Shown piece after piece: positions 27,438 to 37,407 of a DNA stretch of 64,000 nt; the first letter of the stretch is position 1, and every line of letters starts with the position of its first letter. The translations under genes were made by a program, and so were the position numbers. The notes beneath the pieces are model-generated. The model had not been told where the DNA came from. It searched no databases and was given only the letters and a program-made list of their open reading frames with translations. The stretch is from JACVRW01 sp046735115 (GTDB lineage: Bacteria; Actinomycetota; Thermoleophilia; Solirubrobacterales; Thermoleophilaceae): positions 1 to 64,000 of the forward strand of contig JBKPSR010000059.1 of NCBI GenBank assembly GCA_046735115.1, written 5' to 3'.

Positions 27438-27928
27438 GCGGCCAGGATGCGCGCCGCCAGCACGGCCGCGTTCTTGGGGTTGTCGACCCCCACCGCCGCC
27501 ACGGGCACGCCGGGCGGCATCTGCGCGATGGCGAGCAGCGCGTCCAGGCCCCCGGCCACCGACGTCTTCGAGGTGAGCGGCACACCGATGACCGGCAGCT
27601 CCGTGTGCGCCGCGACGACTCCGGGCAGCGCGGCGGAGAGGCCGGCGCCGGCGATGATCACCCGCAGCCCGCGCATGCGCGCGTTCTTCGCGTACTCAGC
27701 CACCGTCTCCGGATCGCGGTGCGCGCTCATCACCCTCATCTCGTGGCGGATGCCGCGCTGCTCGAGCTCCTCGGCCGCCTTCTCCATCAGCGGCATGTCG
27801 CTCTTCGAGCCCATCACGATCCCGACCTGAGGGGCGTCGTCCACGTCGAGCTCGTCGAACTGGTGCTCGACCTCGGTCTCCGGGACCGCCTCCTCCGAGA
27901 TGGCCGTGAACTCCTCGGTGCCGCTCAC
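27434..27928 (-). CDS. purE: N5-carboxyaminoimidazole ribonucleotide mutase
   Basis: Converts N5-CAIR to CAIR. 164 aa. The core starts at about residue 35 with VGIVMGSKSDMPLMEKA, followed by RVMSAHRDPETV (catalytic His), AGAGLSAALPGVVAAHT and GVPLTSKTSVAGGLDALLAI. SAHRDP and the ALPG loop place it in class I, which needs PurK to make its substrate; purK is not in this window. An acidic 33-residue N-terminal tail (EEFTAISEEAVPETEVE) is longer than usual. GTG start overlaps the purD stop (GTGA). Confidence 0.96.
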   Translation of the reverse strand: MSGTEEFTAISEEAVPETEVEHQFDELDVDDAPQVGIVMGSKSDMPLMEKAAEELEQRGIRHEMRVMSAHRDPETVAEYAKNARMRGLRVIIAGAGLSAALPGVVAAHTELPVIGVPLTSKTSVAGGLDALLAIAQMPPGVPVAAVGVDNPKNAAVLAARILAA

Positions 27929-29193
27929 GCCCCGACCCTATCCACTGCGCGAGCCGCGATGTCCGAGCGGAGTTGGCGACCGTCGAAGCGGATCCGGTCG
28001 GCGGCGGCGTAGGCGCGGTCGCGCGCCTCGCCCGGCGTGGTGCCGAGGCCTGTCACGCCGAGCACCCGGCCGCCCGCGGTGACGATCCCTCCGTCGCGCT
28101 CGGCGGTCCCGGCGTGGAAGACCTCCGCGTCCTCGACCTCGTCGAGCCCGGCGATCGGGTCGCCGCTCGACGACGTCTCGGGGTAGCCGCGCGAGGCGAG
28201 CACGACCGTAACCGCCCAGTCGTCGCTCCACTCGGGCTCGATCCCGGCCAGGCCGCCCCGTCGGGCCGACGCCTCGAGGAGCTCGAGGAGGTCGGAGCGC
28301 AGGCGCGGCAGCACCGCCTGGGTCTCGGGGTCGCCGAAGCGCGCGTTGTACTCGAGCACCTTGGGCTCTCCGTCGGAGTCCATCATCAGACCGGCGTAGA
28401 GCACCCCGTGAAAGGGCGTGCCGCGGCGGCGCAGCTCGTCCACGATCGGCTGGTGCACCCGCTCCGCGATCTCGCGCGCGCGGTCGGAGTCGATGCCCGG
28501 CACCGGCGAGTAGCTGCCCATGCCACCGGTATTCGGCCCCTCGTCGCCGTCGAAGATGCGCTTGTAGTCCTGAGCGGGGGCGAGCGGCACCGCGCGCTCG
28601 CCGTCGCAGAGCGCGAGCAGCGACAGCTCCTCGCCCTGGAGGAACTGCTCGAGCACCACCTCCGTCTCGCCGAAACGCTTCTCGCCGAAGAACACGTCGA
28701 GCGCGGTGCGCGCCTCGCGCTCGTCTTGGGCGATGATCACGCCCTTGCCGGCCGCGAGCACATCCGCCTTCAGCACGGCGGGATAGGACGCGCACGCGAG
28801 ATGCGCCGCCGCCTCGTCGCGGTCGCGGAACAGGACGTGCGAGGCGGTCGGCACCCCGCAGCCGCGCATCAGCTCCTTGGCGTACGCCTTCGAACCCTCG
28901 ATCCGGGCCGCCGCGCGCGTCGGGCCGAACGCCGGGATCCCCGCGGCATCGAGGTCGTCGACCAGCCCGGCGACGAGCGGCGCCTCGGGGCCGACGACGA
29001 CAAGGTCGACCTCGCGCTCACGAGCCGCAGCGACGACGTCCCCGGCCGGCAGGCACTCGACGCCGTCGCGGGCGATCCCCGCGTTGCCCGGCGTGGCGAG
29101 CACCTCAGGCGAGCTGGGGCTGCGCAGCAGCGTCCTGACGAGCGCGTGCTCGCGGCCGCCCGAGCCGACTACGAGGACGCGTCTAGCGCTCAA
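27925..29193 (-). CDS. purD: Phosphoribosylamine-glycine ligase (GAR synthetase)
   Basis: ATP-dependent ligation of glycine to phosphoribosylamine. 422 aa with an ATP-grasp fold: VLVVGSGGREHALV at the N-terminus, GPEAPLVAGLVDDL, YPAVLKADVLAAGKGV, LEQFLQGEELSLL, GPNTGGMGSYSPVP and VLEYNARFGDPETQAVLPRL with the metal ligands. The frame is open to 29346, but family alignment requires the start just before RRVLVVGSGG; TTG 29193 gives a TTGA overlap with the stop of the GYD gene, another variant of the coupling used throughout the cluster. Confidence 0.96.
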   Translation of the reverse strand: MSARRVLVVGSGGREHALVRTLLRSPSSPEVLATPGNAGIARDGVECLPAGDVVAAAREREVDLVVVGPEAPLVAGLVDDLDAAGIPAFGPTRAAARIEGSKAYAKELMRGCGVPTASHVLFRDRDEAAAHLACASYPAVLKADVLAAGKGVIIAQDEREARTALDVFFGEKRFGETEVVLEQFLQGEELSLLALCDGERAVPLAPAQDYKRIFDGDEGPNTGGMGSYSPVPGIDSDRAREIAERVHQPIVDELRRRGTPFHGVLYAGLMMDSDGEPKVLEYNARFGDPETQAVLPRLRSDLLELLEASARRGGLAGIEPEWSDDWAVTVVLASRGYPETSSSGDPIAGLDEVEDAEVFHAGTAERDGGIVTAGGRVLGVTGLGTTPGEARDRAYAAADRIRFDGRQLRSDIAARAVDRVGA

Positions 29194-29471
29194 AGCGAGG
29201 AAATGAAGTCGTCGACCGGAATTGCCGAGAGAGTCTCGTAATGGGCGGTACCGCGCGAACCGAGCTCCATCGAGACGCGCGCGATCGTCTTCTCGTCCGG
29301 CGCCTCGACGACGTTCACGAAGTCGTAGCGCCCGAGCACGGCCCACTGGGCCGTGACGGTCACCCCGAGCTGCTCGATTTCCTTGTTCACCTCGCGGATC
29401 CGCTGCGGGTTGCTCTTGAGGGTCTGCACGCCCTCCGGCGTGAGGGTGCTCAGCATCACGAATGTGGGCAC
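29190..29471 (-). CDS. GYD-domain protein at the head of the purine cluster
   Basis: A 93-aa GYD-family protein (ferredoxin-like alpha/beta fold, often dimeric). MPTFVMLSTLTPEGVQTL is followed by GRYDFVNVVEAPDE, the GYD-like core motif, and ARVSMELGSRGTAHYETL. Function of the family is not established. GTG 29471 has AAAGGA about 9 nt upstream, the clearest ribosome site in this cluster, which fits its being the first gene of the transcript. It overlaps purD by TTGA. The divergent promoter region to the rightward secreted-protein gene is only about 50 nt. Confidence 0.88.
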   Translation of the reverse strand: MPTFVMLSTLTPEGVQTLKSNPQRIREVNKEIEQLGVTVTAQWAVLGRYDFVNVVEAPDEKTIARVSMELGSRGTAHYETLSAIPVDDFISSL

Positions 29472-29522
29472 GGAGGATCCTTTCGGCGTCGGGTACGTCG
29501 GCGCGGAATGTACCCTCTCGGC

Positions 29523-30146
29523 ATGACTCGGTCTCTGGCCGTCGCCGCGGGTGTGGCGATGCTCGCGCTCCCCTCGGCGGCCTCGGCGGCCGAGCTGACC
29601 GTCTCGCCGGAGAAGCGCTGTTACAGGTCGGAGGAGGTGGTCGACCTATTGGGGACGGGCTTCACCCCGCTCAGCACCGTGACGGTGACCCGGGGAGGCA
29701 CCGCTTTTGATCCGCTCACGACCCAAGCCGACGGCTCGTTCGGCGGGGAGTTGAAGCTGTTCCTGGCCAGCGGCCGCGAGACCAGGACGTACGTGGCCAC
29801 CGACGACTCCAACCCCTCGCTGACCGCGTCCGCGCAGATAACCGTCAGCGCCGTCCGGGTGGGTCTCAAGCCCCCGAATGGCGCGCCCGGGCGGATCATG
29901 ACCGTGACCGCCCGCGGCTTCACGACCGGGTCCGTGCTGTGGGCGCACGTGAGGCATCGAGGCTCGACCCGCAACGTCAAGATCGGCCGGCTCACCGGCG
30001 CCTGCCACGGTCTGAAGACCCGCAAGCGCCTGCTGTCGCAGAACGCCGCGCTCGGCGTGCACACGATCCAGTTCGACACCTTCCGGCGCTACAGGGCGAA
30101 GCGGGCGGTCAAGGACCTCTACACGGTCTCGGTCACCGGCGCCTAG
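29523..30146 (+). CDS. Secreted beta-rich protein of unknown function
   Basis: A 207-aa exported protein. Signal peptide MTRSLAVAAGVAMLALPSAASA with a clean AxA cleavage site, then two beta-rich Ig-like repeats (ELTVSPEKRCYRSEEVVDLLG, FTPLSTVTVTRGG; RVGLKPPNGAPGRIMTVTARGF) and a basic C-terminal part. Two Cys could form a disulfide. The frame is open far upstream, but only the ATG at 29523 precedes a signal peptide. It is divergently transcribed from the purine cluster. No specific family recognised. Confidence 0.75.
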   Translation: MTRSLAVAAGVAMLALPSAASAAELTVSPEKRCYRSEEVVDLLGTGFTPLSTVTVTRGGTAFDPLTTQADGSFGGELKLFLASGRETRTYVATDDSNPSLTASAQITVSAVRVGLKPPNGAPGRIMTVTARGFTTGSVLWAHVRHRGSTRNVKIGRLTGACHGLKTRKRLLSQNAALGVHTIQFDTFRRYRAKRAVKDLYTVSVTGA

Positions 30147-30158
30147 CGCGCGCTTCCG

Positions 30159-30596
30159 CTACTCCGACTCGGGCGGGTGCCCCGTGAACACGGCCTCGGG
30201 CGTCTGGCCCGGGATCGGCTGCGGCGCGTGGTCGAACTCCGGGGCGAACTGAGCGCCGGCCGCGGCAGAGGTCGCGCCGACCACGACCGCCGGCCAGCGG
30301 AGGGCGGGGTGGATGGAGTCGCCGGCGAGCAGGGTGGCAACCGTGTCGATCCCGTCGGAGAGCGCGCCCGCCTCGATCCAGCCGCGTACCGGCGTGCCGC
30401 GGTCCAGCGCGATCACGGCGCCGAGCCCGATGGCGAGATCGCGCGCGCCAAACGCACGCGCGAGCACCTTCACAGGACGGCGCGCGGCGTCCGAGCCGAT
30501 CCACATGCGGCCGGCCAGGCCGGGGAAGAGCACGCAGGCGGCGCCGACGGCGATCCTGAGGCGCGCGTGCAGCAGGGCGCGATCGCGGGGCTCCAT
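30159..30596 (-). CDS. Small membrane-associated protein, unknown function
   Basis: A 145-aa protein with three to four moderately hydrophobic segments (LRIAVGAACVLFPGLAGRMWIG, FGARDLAIGLGAVIALDRG, WPAVVVGATSAAAGAQFA). The RDLAIGLGAVIAL and DGIDTVATLLAG pieces resemble DUF4267-like membrane proteins of actinobacteria, which I recall without being certain. It lies between the secreted protein and clpB and converges on the former with a gap of 12 nt. Confidence 0.6.
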   Translation of the reverse strand: MEPRDRALLHARLRIAVGAACVLFPGLAGRMWIGSDAARRPVKVLARAFGARDLAIGLGAVIALDRGTPVRGWIEAGALSDGIDTVATLLAGDSIHPALRWPAVVVGATSAAAGAQFAPEFDHAPQPIPGQTPEAVFTGHPPESE

Positions 30597-30638
30597 GCCG
30601 GGAGCATGCCACGCGCGGGCCTGCCGCGGGAGCAGCCC

Positions 30639-33185
<2,547 letters not shown>

Positions 33186-33192
33186 AGAAAAT

Positions 33193-33210
33193 CTAAGTCA
33201 GTGTATAGCA
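33193..33210 (-). promoter_or_regulatory. clpB promoter region element shared with dnaK
   Basis: On the minus strand TGCTATAC (extended -10-like) is followed after a short spacer by CTTAGATTT, 4 nt before the clpB ATG. The dnaK upstream region carries TGCCATAC and CTTAGATTT at the same spacing. Either a shared promoter type or an HspR-family operator; no classical HAIR sequence (CTTGAGT-N7-ACTCAAG) is present. Confidence 0.5.
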
Positions 33211-33211
33211 A

Positions 33212-33224
33212 GGGGTCAGACCCC
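33212..33224. promoter_or_regulatory. Palindrome GGGGTCAGACCCC upstream of clpB
   Basis: A perfect 6-bp-arm palindrome around one central A, just upstream of the clpB -10-like element, where a -35 region or operator would lie. Could bind a repressor or be part of a dispersed repeat. Confidence 0.35.
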
Positions 33225-33296
33225 GTCTACTGCGGCGCGCGGCCGCGGGCCGAGCAACGACGGCATCGAGGGGGTGCCCGAGGGCTCTTCTGCGGC

Positions 33297-33343
33297 GACA
33301 ATCCTGGATAGGGTCCCGTAGAGGGACCCCAGGCAGGATCGTC
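33297..33343. repeat. Intergenic hairpin of the ACAATCCTGG family, copy 1 (possible pot terminator)
   Basis: Inner stem GGGTCCC / GGGACCC around GTAGA, nested in ATCCTG / CAGGAT arms and preceded by GACA. Matches the hairpin at 50360-50404 in its outer arm and in its GTA-starting loop. It lies about 50 nt past the potC stop on the minus strand, so may terminate the pot operon, though no T-tract follows. A second small inverted repeat GTCGGAA / TTCCGAC lies beside it at 33341-33356. Confidence 0.6.
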
Positions 33344-33394
33344 GGAAAATTCCGACCCCTCCCGGCCACCCACTCAATGCCGTAGTTCGGCCCT

Positions 33395-34252
33395 CTACCC
33401 CCGCGCGCCCGCCGCGGCGGCTCCGCCCGCCGGCGCGCCGGCTGCTCCGCCGCCCGCAGGCGCTCCGATCGGGTCCTGCGACAGCCGGTTCGCCAGGTAC
33501 ACCGGGATGATCGACAGGATGATCACCGACAGGCCGACCACGTTCACGATCGGCAGCTGGTTGGGGCGCGCGTAGTTCGTGAAGATCCAGATCGGGAGGG
33601 TCTCCTCTTGCCCGATCGTGAAGGTCGTGACGATGATCTCGTCCAGCGACAGCGCAAACGCCAGCAGGCCGCCGGCGACGAGCGCGGTCCGGAGGCTCGG
33701 GAAGGTCACGAAGCGGAAGGTCGTCCACGTGTTCGCGCCCAGGTCCATCGAGGCCTCCTCGAGGGAGGTGCCGCTTCGTCGCAGTCGCGCGACCGCGTTG
33801 TTGAACACCACCACGATGCAGAAGGTCGCGTGCCCCACGATCACGGTGAACAGCGACAGGTCCACGCCGAGCACCTGGGTGAAGGTCGCGTTCAGCGCCA
33901 TTCCGGTCACGATCCCCGGCAGCGCGATCGGCAGGAGGATCAGGAACGAGATGGTCTCCCGTCCGAAGAAGCGGTATCGCGACACCGCGAGCGCGGCAAG
34001 GGTCCCGAGCAGGAGCGCGACCGCGGTCGCGCCCGTGGCGGCCTTGAGCGAGGTCCACAGCGCGTCGCGGACGCCCGGGTTGTGGAACGCGCGGTCGAAC
34101 CACTCGAGGGTGAATCCTTCTACCGGCCACGCCTGCGAGCGCGACTCGTTGAACGCGTAGATCGCGATCACGATCAGCGGGATGTAGATGAACGCCAGCG
34201 TGACGAGCGTCCCGATCCGCAGCACCCAGCGCATGCCGTTCGAGATGTGCAT
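33395..34252 (-). CDS. potC: Spermidine/putrescine-type ABC permease PotC
   Basis: Second permease of a polyamine-type ABC importer. 285 aa: six helices starting MRWVLRIGTLVTLAFIYIPLIVIAIYAFNESR, an EASMDLGANTWTTFRFVTFPSL EAA loop that contacts the ATPase, and AGGLLAFALSLDEIIVTTF, typical of PotC. A Gly/Ala-rich C-terminal tail of about 25 residues is unusual. It follows potB by 13 nt and ends the leftward potABDC-like operon. Substrate in the family: spermidine or putrescine; other small cations or amines are possible. Confidence 0.93.
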   Translation of the reverse strand: MHISNGMRWVLRIGTLVTLAFIYIPLIVIAIYAFNESRSQAWPVEGFTLEWFDRAFHNPGVRDALWTSLKAATGATAVALLLGTLAALAVSRYRFFGRETISFLILLPIALPGIVTGMALNATFTQVLGVDLSLFTVIVGHATFCIVVVFNNAVARLRRSGTSLEEASMDLGANTWTTFRFVTFPSLRTALVAGGLLAFALSLDEIIVTTFTIGQEETLPIWIFTNYARPNQLPIVNVVGLSVIILSIIPVYLANRLSQDPIGAPAGGGAAGAPAGGAAAAGARG

Positions 34253-34265
34253 CAGGTCCGGCCGC

Positions 34266-35123
34266 TCACAGCGACTCGAACGCGCCCAGGCGGCGCGCGA
34301 TCAGGAGGTACACGATCATGATCACCACCGGCACCGTGGCGAAGGCCGCCGCGAGCGGCAGGTTGTTCGCAATGCCTACGTTGGAGTAGACGACGTTCCC
34401 GATGAACTGCGTGCTCGAGACGAGCGTCGGCGCGATGTAGTCGCCGAGCGTGAGCGAGAAGGTGAAGATCGATCCGGCCGCGACCGCCGGCATGGCGAGA
34501 GGCAGGATGACCCGCCGGAAGGTCATCCAGGGGCGGCCGCCGAGGTCACCCGAGGCGTCGAGCATCGAGTTGGGAATCCGCTCGAGACCGGCGTAGATCG
34601 GCAGCACCATGAACGGCAGCCAGAGGTACGTGAACACGAGCCAGGTGGCGACGTTGCCGAACCCCGGCCCGCTGAGCCCGAACGGGTCGAGCGCCCAGTT
34701 CACGATGCCCTCGTTCTGGAGCATGATGCGCCACGTATAGACCTTCACGAGGTAGCTGGACCAGAGCGGCATCAAGACCGCGACCACGAGCAGGGCACGC
34801 GCGCGAGGCGACGCCACCTTCGCCATGTAGAACGCGATCGGGAAGGCGAGGACGATGTCCGCGATCGTCACGAGCGCGGCGATCAGCACCGTGCGAAGCA
34901 CGATGTTCCGGTAGACCGGGGTCTCGATCAGCTCCTGGAAGTTCTGAAAGCCCGCCTTGTGGACGATCTCGCCGCTGAAGTCGTCCAGCTGCCACAGCGA
35001 CGCGATGAACAGGACCGCGAGCGATCCCAGGTAGGCGATCAGGAGCCAGCCGACCGGCCCCGCCAGCAGCAGCGAAAGCTGAAGGCGGGGCCGGCGCCAG
35101 AGGTATCTGGCTACAGCGGCCAG
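34266..35123 (-). CDS. potB: Spermidine/putrescine-type ABC permease PotB, probable CTG start
   Basis: First permease of the polyamine-type importer. The longest frame with a standard start gives only 211 aa (GTG 34901) and would remove the first helix and periplasmic loop. The frame continues upstream through LSLLLAGPVGWLLIAYLGSLAVLFIASLW and FQNFQELIETPVYRN to a CTG at 35123, with AAGGGA 7 nt upstream, giving 285 aa, normal for PotB. EAA loop: LDASGDLGGRPWMTFRRVILPL; also LTLGDYIAPTLV. potD ends 5 nt before the proposed start. The CTG start is inferred from family length and ribosome site. Confidence 0.88.
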   Translation of the reverse strand: MAAVARYLWRRPRLQLSLLLAGPVGWLLIAYLGSLAVLFIASLWQLDDFSGEIVHKAGFQNFQELIETPVYRNIVLRTVLIAALVTIADIVLAFPIAFYMAKVASPRARALLVVAVLMPLWSSYLVKVYTWRIMLQNEGIVNWALDPFGLSGPGFGNVATWLVFTYLWLPFMVLPIYAGLERIPNSMLDASGDLGGRPWMTFRRVILPLAMPAVAAGSIFTFSLTLGDYIAPTLVSSTQFIGNVVYSNVGIANNLPLAAAFATVPVVIMIVYLLIARRLGAFESL

Positions 35124-35127
35124 GCGG

Positions 35128-36336
35128 CTATCCCTTGATCTCCGTCCAGGCCTTCACCCACTCGGAGTAGTCCATGCAGACGTCGCCGCGGTCGTCACCG
35201 CAGTCCTTCGTAGGCGTCGTCCAATAGGCCACCTTGTCGAAGTACGCCTCGTCGTCCGCGTGGAAGATCTTGCAGTGATCCTTCACGGCGGTCAGGGCGC
35301 AGGACTTCTTGTTCGCCGGGGCCTCCCCGAACCACTCGGCCACGTCGGCGTTTGCCTGCGGGCTGATGATGTGGTTCATCCACCTGTACATGCAGTTCGG
35401 GTGCTTGGCCTCCGAGGAGATCATCCAGGTGTCGGACCACCCGGTTGAGCCCTCCTTCGGCAGGACCGCCTCGACCGGCGGCGACTTCTTGTCCGCCTGC
35501 ACGAGGTTCGCGATCACCTGCCACGTGGTGCCGGCCACGGTGTCTCCCGACGTGAAGGCGGACTGCTCCTTCGTGTAGTCCGACCAGTACTCGCCGATCA
35601 CCTTGCGCTGCTGCTTCAGCAAATCGACGGCTGCCTGGAACTGCTTGTCATCGAGCTCGTAGACGTTGTCGATGCCCAGGTCCGGCTGGGTCGCCTTGAG
35701 ATAGAGCGCCGCATCCGCGATGTAGATCGGGCTGTCGTACGCGGTGATCTTGCCCTTGTAGGGCTGGCTCTCGTCGCCGCCCCAGACGACCGACCACGAG
35801 TCGGGCGCGGGCTTGACGACGTCCTTGTTGAACATCAGGAGGTTCGCGCCGCGGCCGTGCGGGATGCCGTAGTTGACGCCGTCGACCGTGTTGTGCGGCT
35901 GGTCCTTGAGCCCCTGGAACACGTCCTTGTAGTTGGGGATCAGGTCGGTGTTGACCGGATCGACGTCGCCGCCGGCGATCAGCCTGAGCGTCGCGTCGCC
36001 GGACGCCGAGACGCCGTCGTACTTGCCCGTCCGCATGAGCGTCACCATCTCGTCCGACGTGTTGCCGATCTTCACGTTGACCTGGCAGCCGGTCTCCTTC
36101 TCGAAGTCGGACACCCAGTCGACCTTCGGGTCCGTCGAGCCGTCCTCCACGTAGCCCGCCCAGGCGATCAGGTTGACCTGACCCTCGCCCTTGCCGAGCT
36201 TCTGCAGCGCCTCGTCGCCGCTGCCTCCGCCGCCGCCACCGCCGTTGTCGTCGTCGTCACCGCAGCCTGCCCCGGCGAACACGGCCAGCGCGAGCGTCAG
36301 GGCGGCGAAGACGAGCCACCGTCTACTCCGAATCAA
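35128..36336 (-). CDS. potD: Polyamine-type ABC substrate-binding lipoprotein PotD
   Basis: Extracellular binding protein of the pot system. 402 aa with a lipoprotein signal: LVFAALTLALAVF then AGAGC, Cys about residue 25, followed by an acidic/Gly linker (DDDDNGGGGGG). The periplasmic-binding fold starts GQVNLIAWAGYVED and includes WVSDFEKETGCQVNVKIGNTSDEMVTLMRTG and IPHGRGANLLMFN. The frame is open to 36501, but that part only shadows potA; TTG 36336 has GGAGG 7 nt upstream and begins the signal peptide. It overlaps potA by 14 nt. Confidence 0.93.
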   Translation of the reverse strand: MIRSRRWLVFAALTLALAVFAGAGCGDDDDNGGGGGGGSGDEALQKLGKGEGQVNLIAWAGYVEDGSTDPKVDWVSDFEKETGCQVNVKIGNTSDEMVTLMRTGKYDGVSASGDATLRLIAGGDVDPVNTDLIPNYKDVFQGLKDQPHNTVDGVNYGIPHGRGANLLMFNKDVVKPAPDSWSVVWGGDESQPYKGKITAYDSPIYIADAALYLKATQPDLGIDNVYELDDKQFQAAVDLLKQQRKVIGEYWSDYTKEQSAFTSGDTVAGTTWQVIANLVQADKKSPPVEAVLPKEGSTGWSDTWMISSEAKHPNCMYRWMNHIISPQANADVAEWFGEAPANKKSCALTAVKDHCKIFHADDEAYFDKVAYWTTPTKDCGDDRGDVCMDYSEWVKAWTEIKG

Positions 36337-37375
36337 CTTCGTCCCTCCTCTGGGTTTCTTCCTGCGAGTCCGGGATCGAGTACGCGTGCTCGGCGTGCCA
36401 GCCGACGCGCACGCGGCGACCCCTCTGCTCGAGCGCCTGCTGCGAGGACATCTCGAGGTTCTGGCGGACGACCTGCAGCTCGCCGCCCTGATCCAGCTCA
36501 ACCACGAAGCGGGTCACCATCCCGACGTATGAGACGTCGCGGATGCGGCCCTCCTCGACGCGGAGCCCGTTCGAGCTCTCGCCCTCGTCGAGCATCCGCA
36601 CCTTCTCCGGGCGGATCGTGAAGCGCGTGCCGTCGCGCTCGACGATGTTCGACACGCCCACGAAGCCGGCGACGAACTCGTTCGCGGGGTGCTCGTAGAC
36701 CTCCGCGGGAGGCCCGACCTGCTCGATCCGTCCATCCGCGAACACGGCCAGGCGGTCGCTCATCGTGAGCGCCTCCTCCTGGTCATGCGTCACATAGATG
36801 AAGGTGATGCCGACATCGCCCTGGATCGAGCGCAACTCGTGCTGCATCTGCTGGCGCAGCTTCAGGTCGAGCGCGCCGAGCGGCTCGTCCAGCAGCAGGA
36901 CCCGCGGGCGCTTGACGAGGGCGCGCGCGAGTGCGACGCGCTGGCGCTGACCGCCGGAGAGCTGGGTCGGACGGCGCTTCTCATAGCCGCCGAGGCGCAC
37001 CAGGTCGAGCGCCTCGGCCGCGCGCCGGCGGCGCTCCTCCTTGCCGACCTTCTCGATCCGCAGCCCGTATTCGACGTTCTCGCCCACGCTCATATGGGGA
37101 AAGAGCGCGTAGTCCTGGAACACCGTGTTGACGTCGCGCTCGTAGGGAGGGAGGTCGGTCACATCGCGCCCCGCCAGCTCCACCCTTCCTTCGTCAGGCC
37201 GCTCAAAGCCCGCGATCATCCGTAGGCAGGTGGTCTTCCCCGAGCCGGACGGGCCGAGAAGCGTGAAGAACTCGTCTTCCTGTATGTCCAGGTCGACGCG
37301 GTCGACCGCCACGACGCCGCCATACGTCTTCCGGGCCCCGTCGAGACGCACGGCAACGTCCCCGTTGTGGGTCAT
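36323..37375 (-). CDS. potA: Polyamine-type ABC ATPase PotA
   Basis: ATPase of the pot importer. 350 aa: Walker A GPSGSGKTTCLRMIAG, Q-loop FQDYALFPHMSV, signature LSGGQRQRVALARALV, Walker B RVLLLDEPLGALD, switch His in VTHDQEEALTMSD, and a C-terminal TOBE-type domain (about 240-340) with FTIRPEKVRML. First gene of the leftward potABDC operon; the gap to the divergent secreted-glycosidase gene is only 32 nt, so the promoters overlap. Confidence 0.96.
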   Translation of the reverse strand: MTHNGDVAVRLDGARKTYGGVVAVDRVDLDIQEDEFFTLLGPSGSGKTTCLRMIAGFERPDEGRVELAGRDVTDLPPYERDVNTVFQDYALFPHMSVGENVEYGLRIEKVGKEERRRRAAEALDLVRLGGYEKRRPTQLSGGQRQRVALARALVKRPRVLLLDEPLGALDLKLRQQMQHELRSIQGDVGITFIYVTHDQEEALTMSDRLAVFADGRIEQVGPPAEVYEHPANEFVAGFVGVSNIVERDGTRFTIRPEKVRMLDEGESSNGLRVEEGRIRDVSYVGMVTRFVVELDQGGELQVVRQNLEMSSQQALEQRGRRVRVGWHAEHAYSIPDSQEETQRRDEVDSE

Positions 37376-37407
37376 GGGGGCCTCTTGTACACCCTGGACC
37401 AGCCCTG

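Noticed and set aside
33341..33356. Inverted repeat GTCGGAA / TTCCGAC as an independent terminator
   Set aside because: The 2-nt loop is too tight and no T-tract follows; mentioned only with the neighbouring hairpin.
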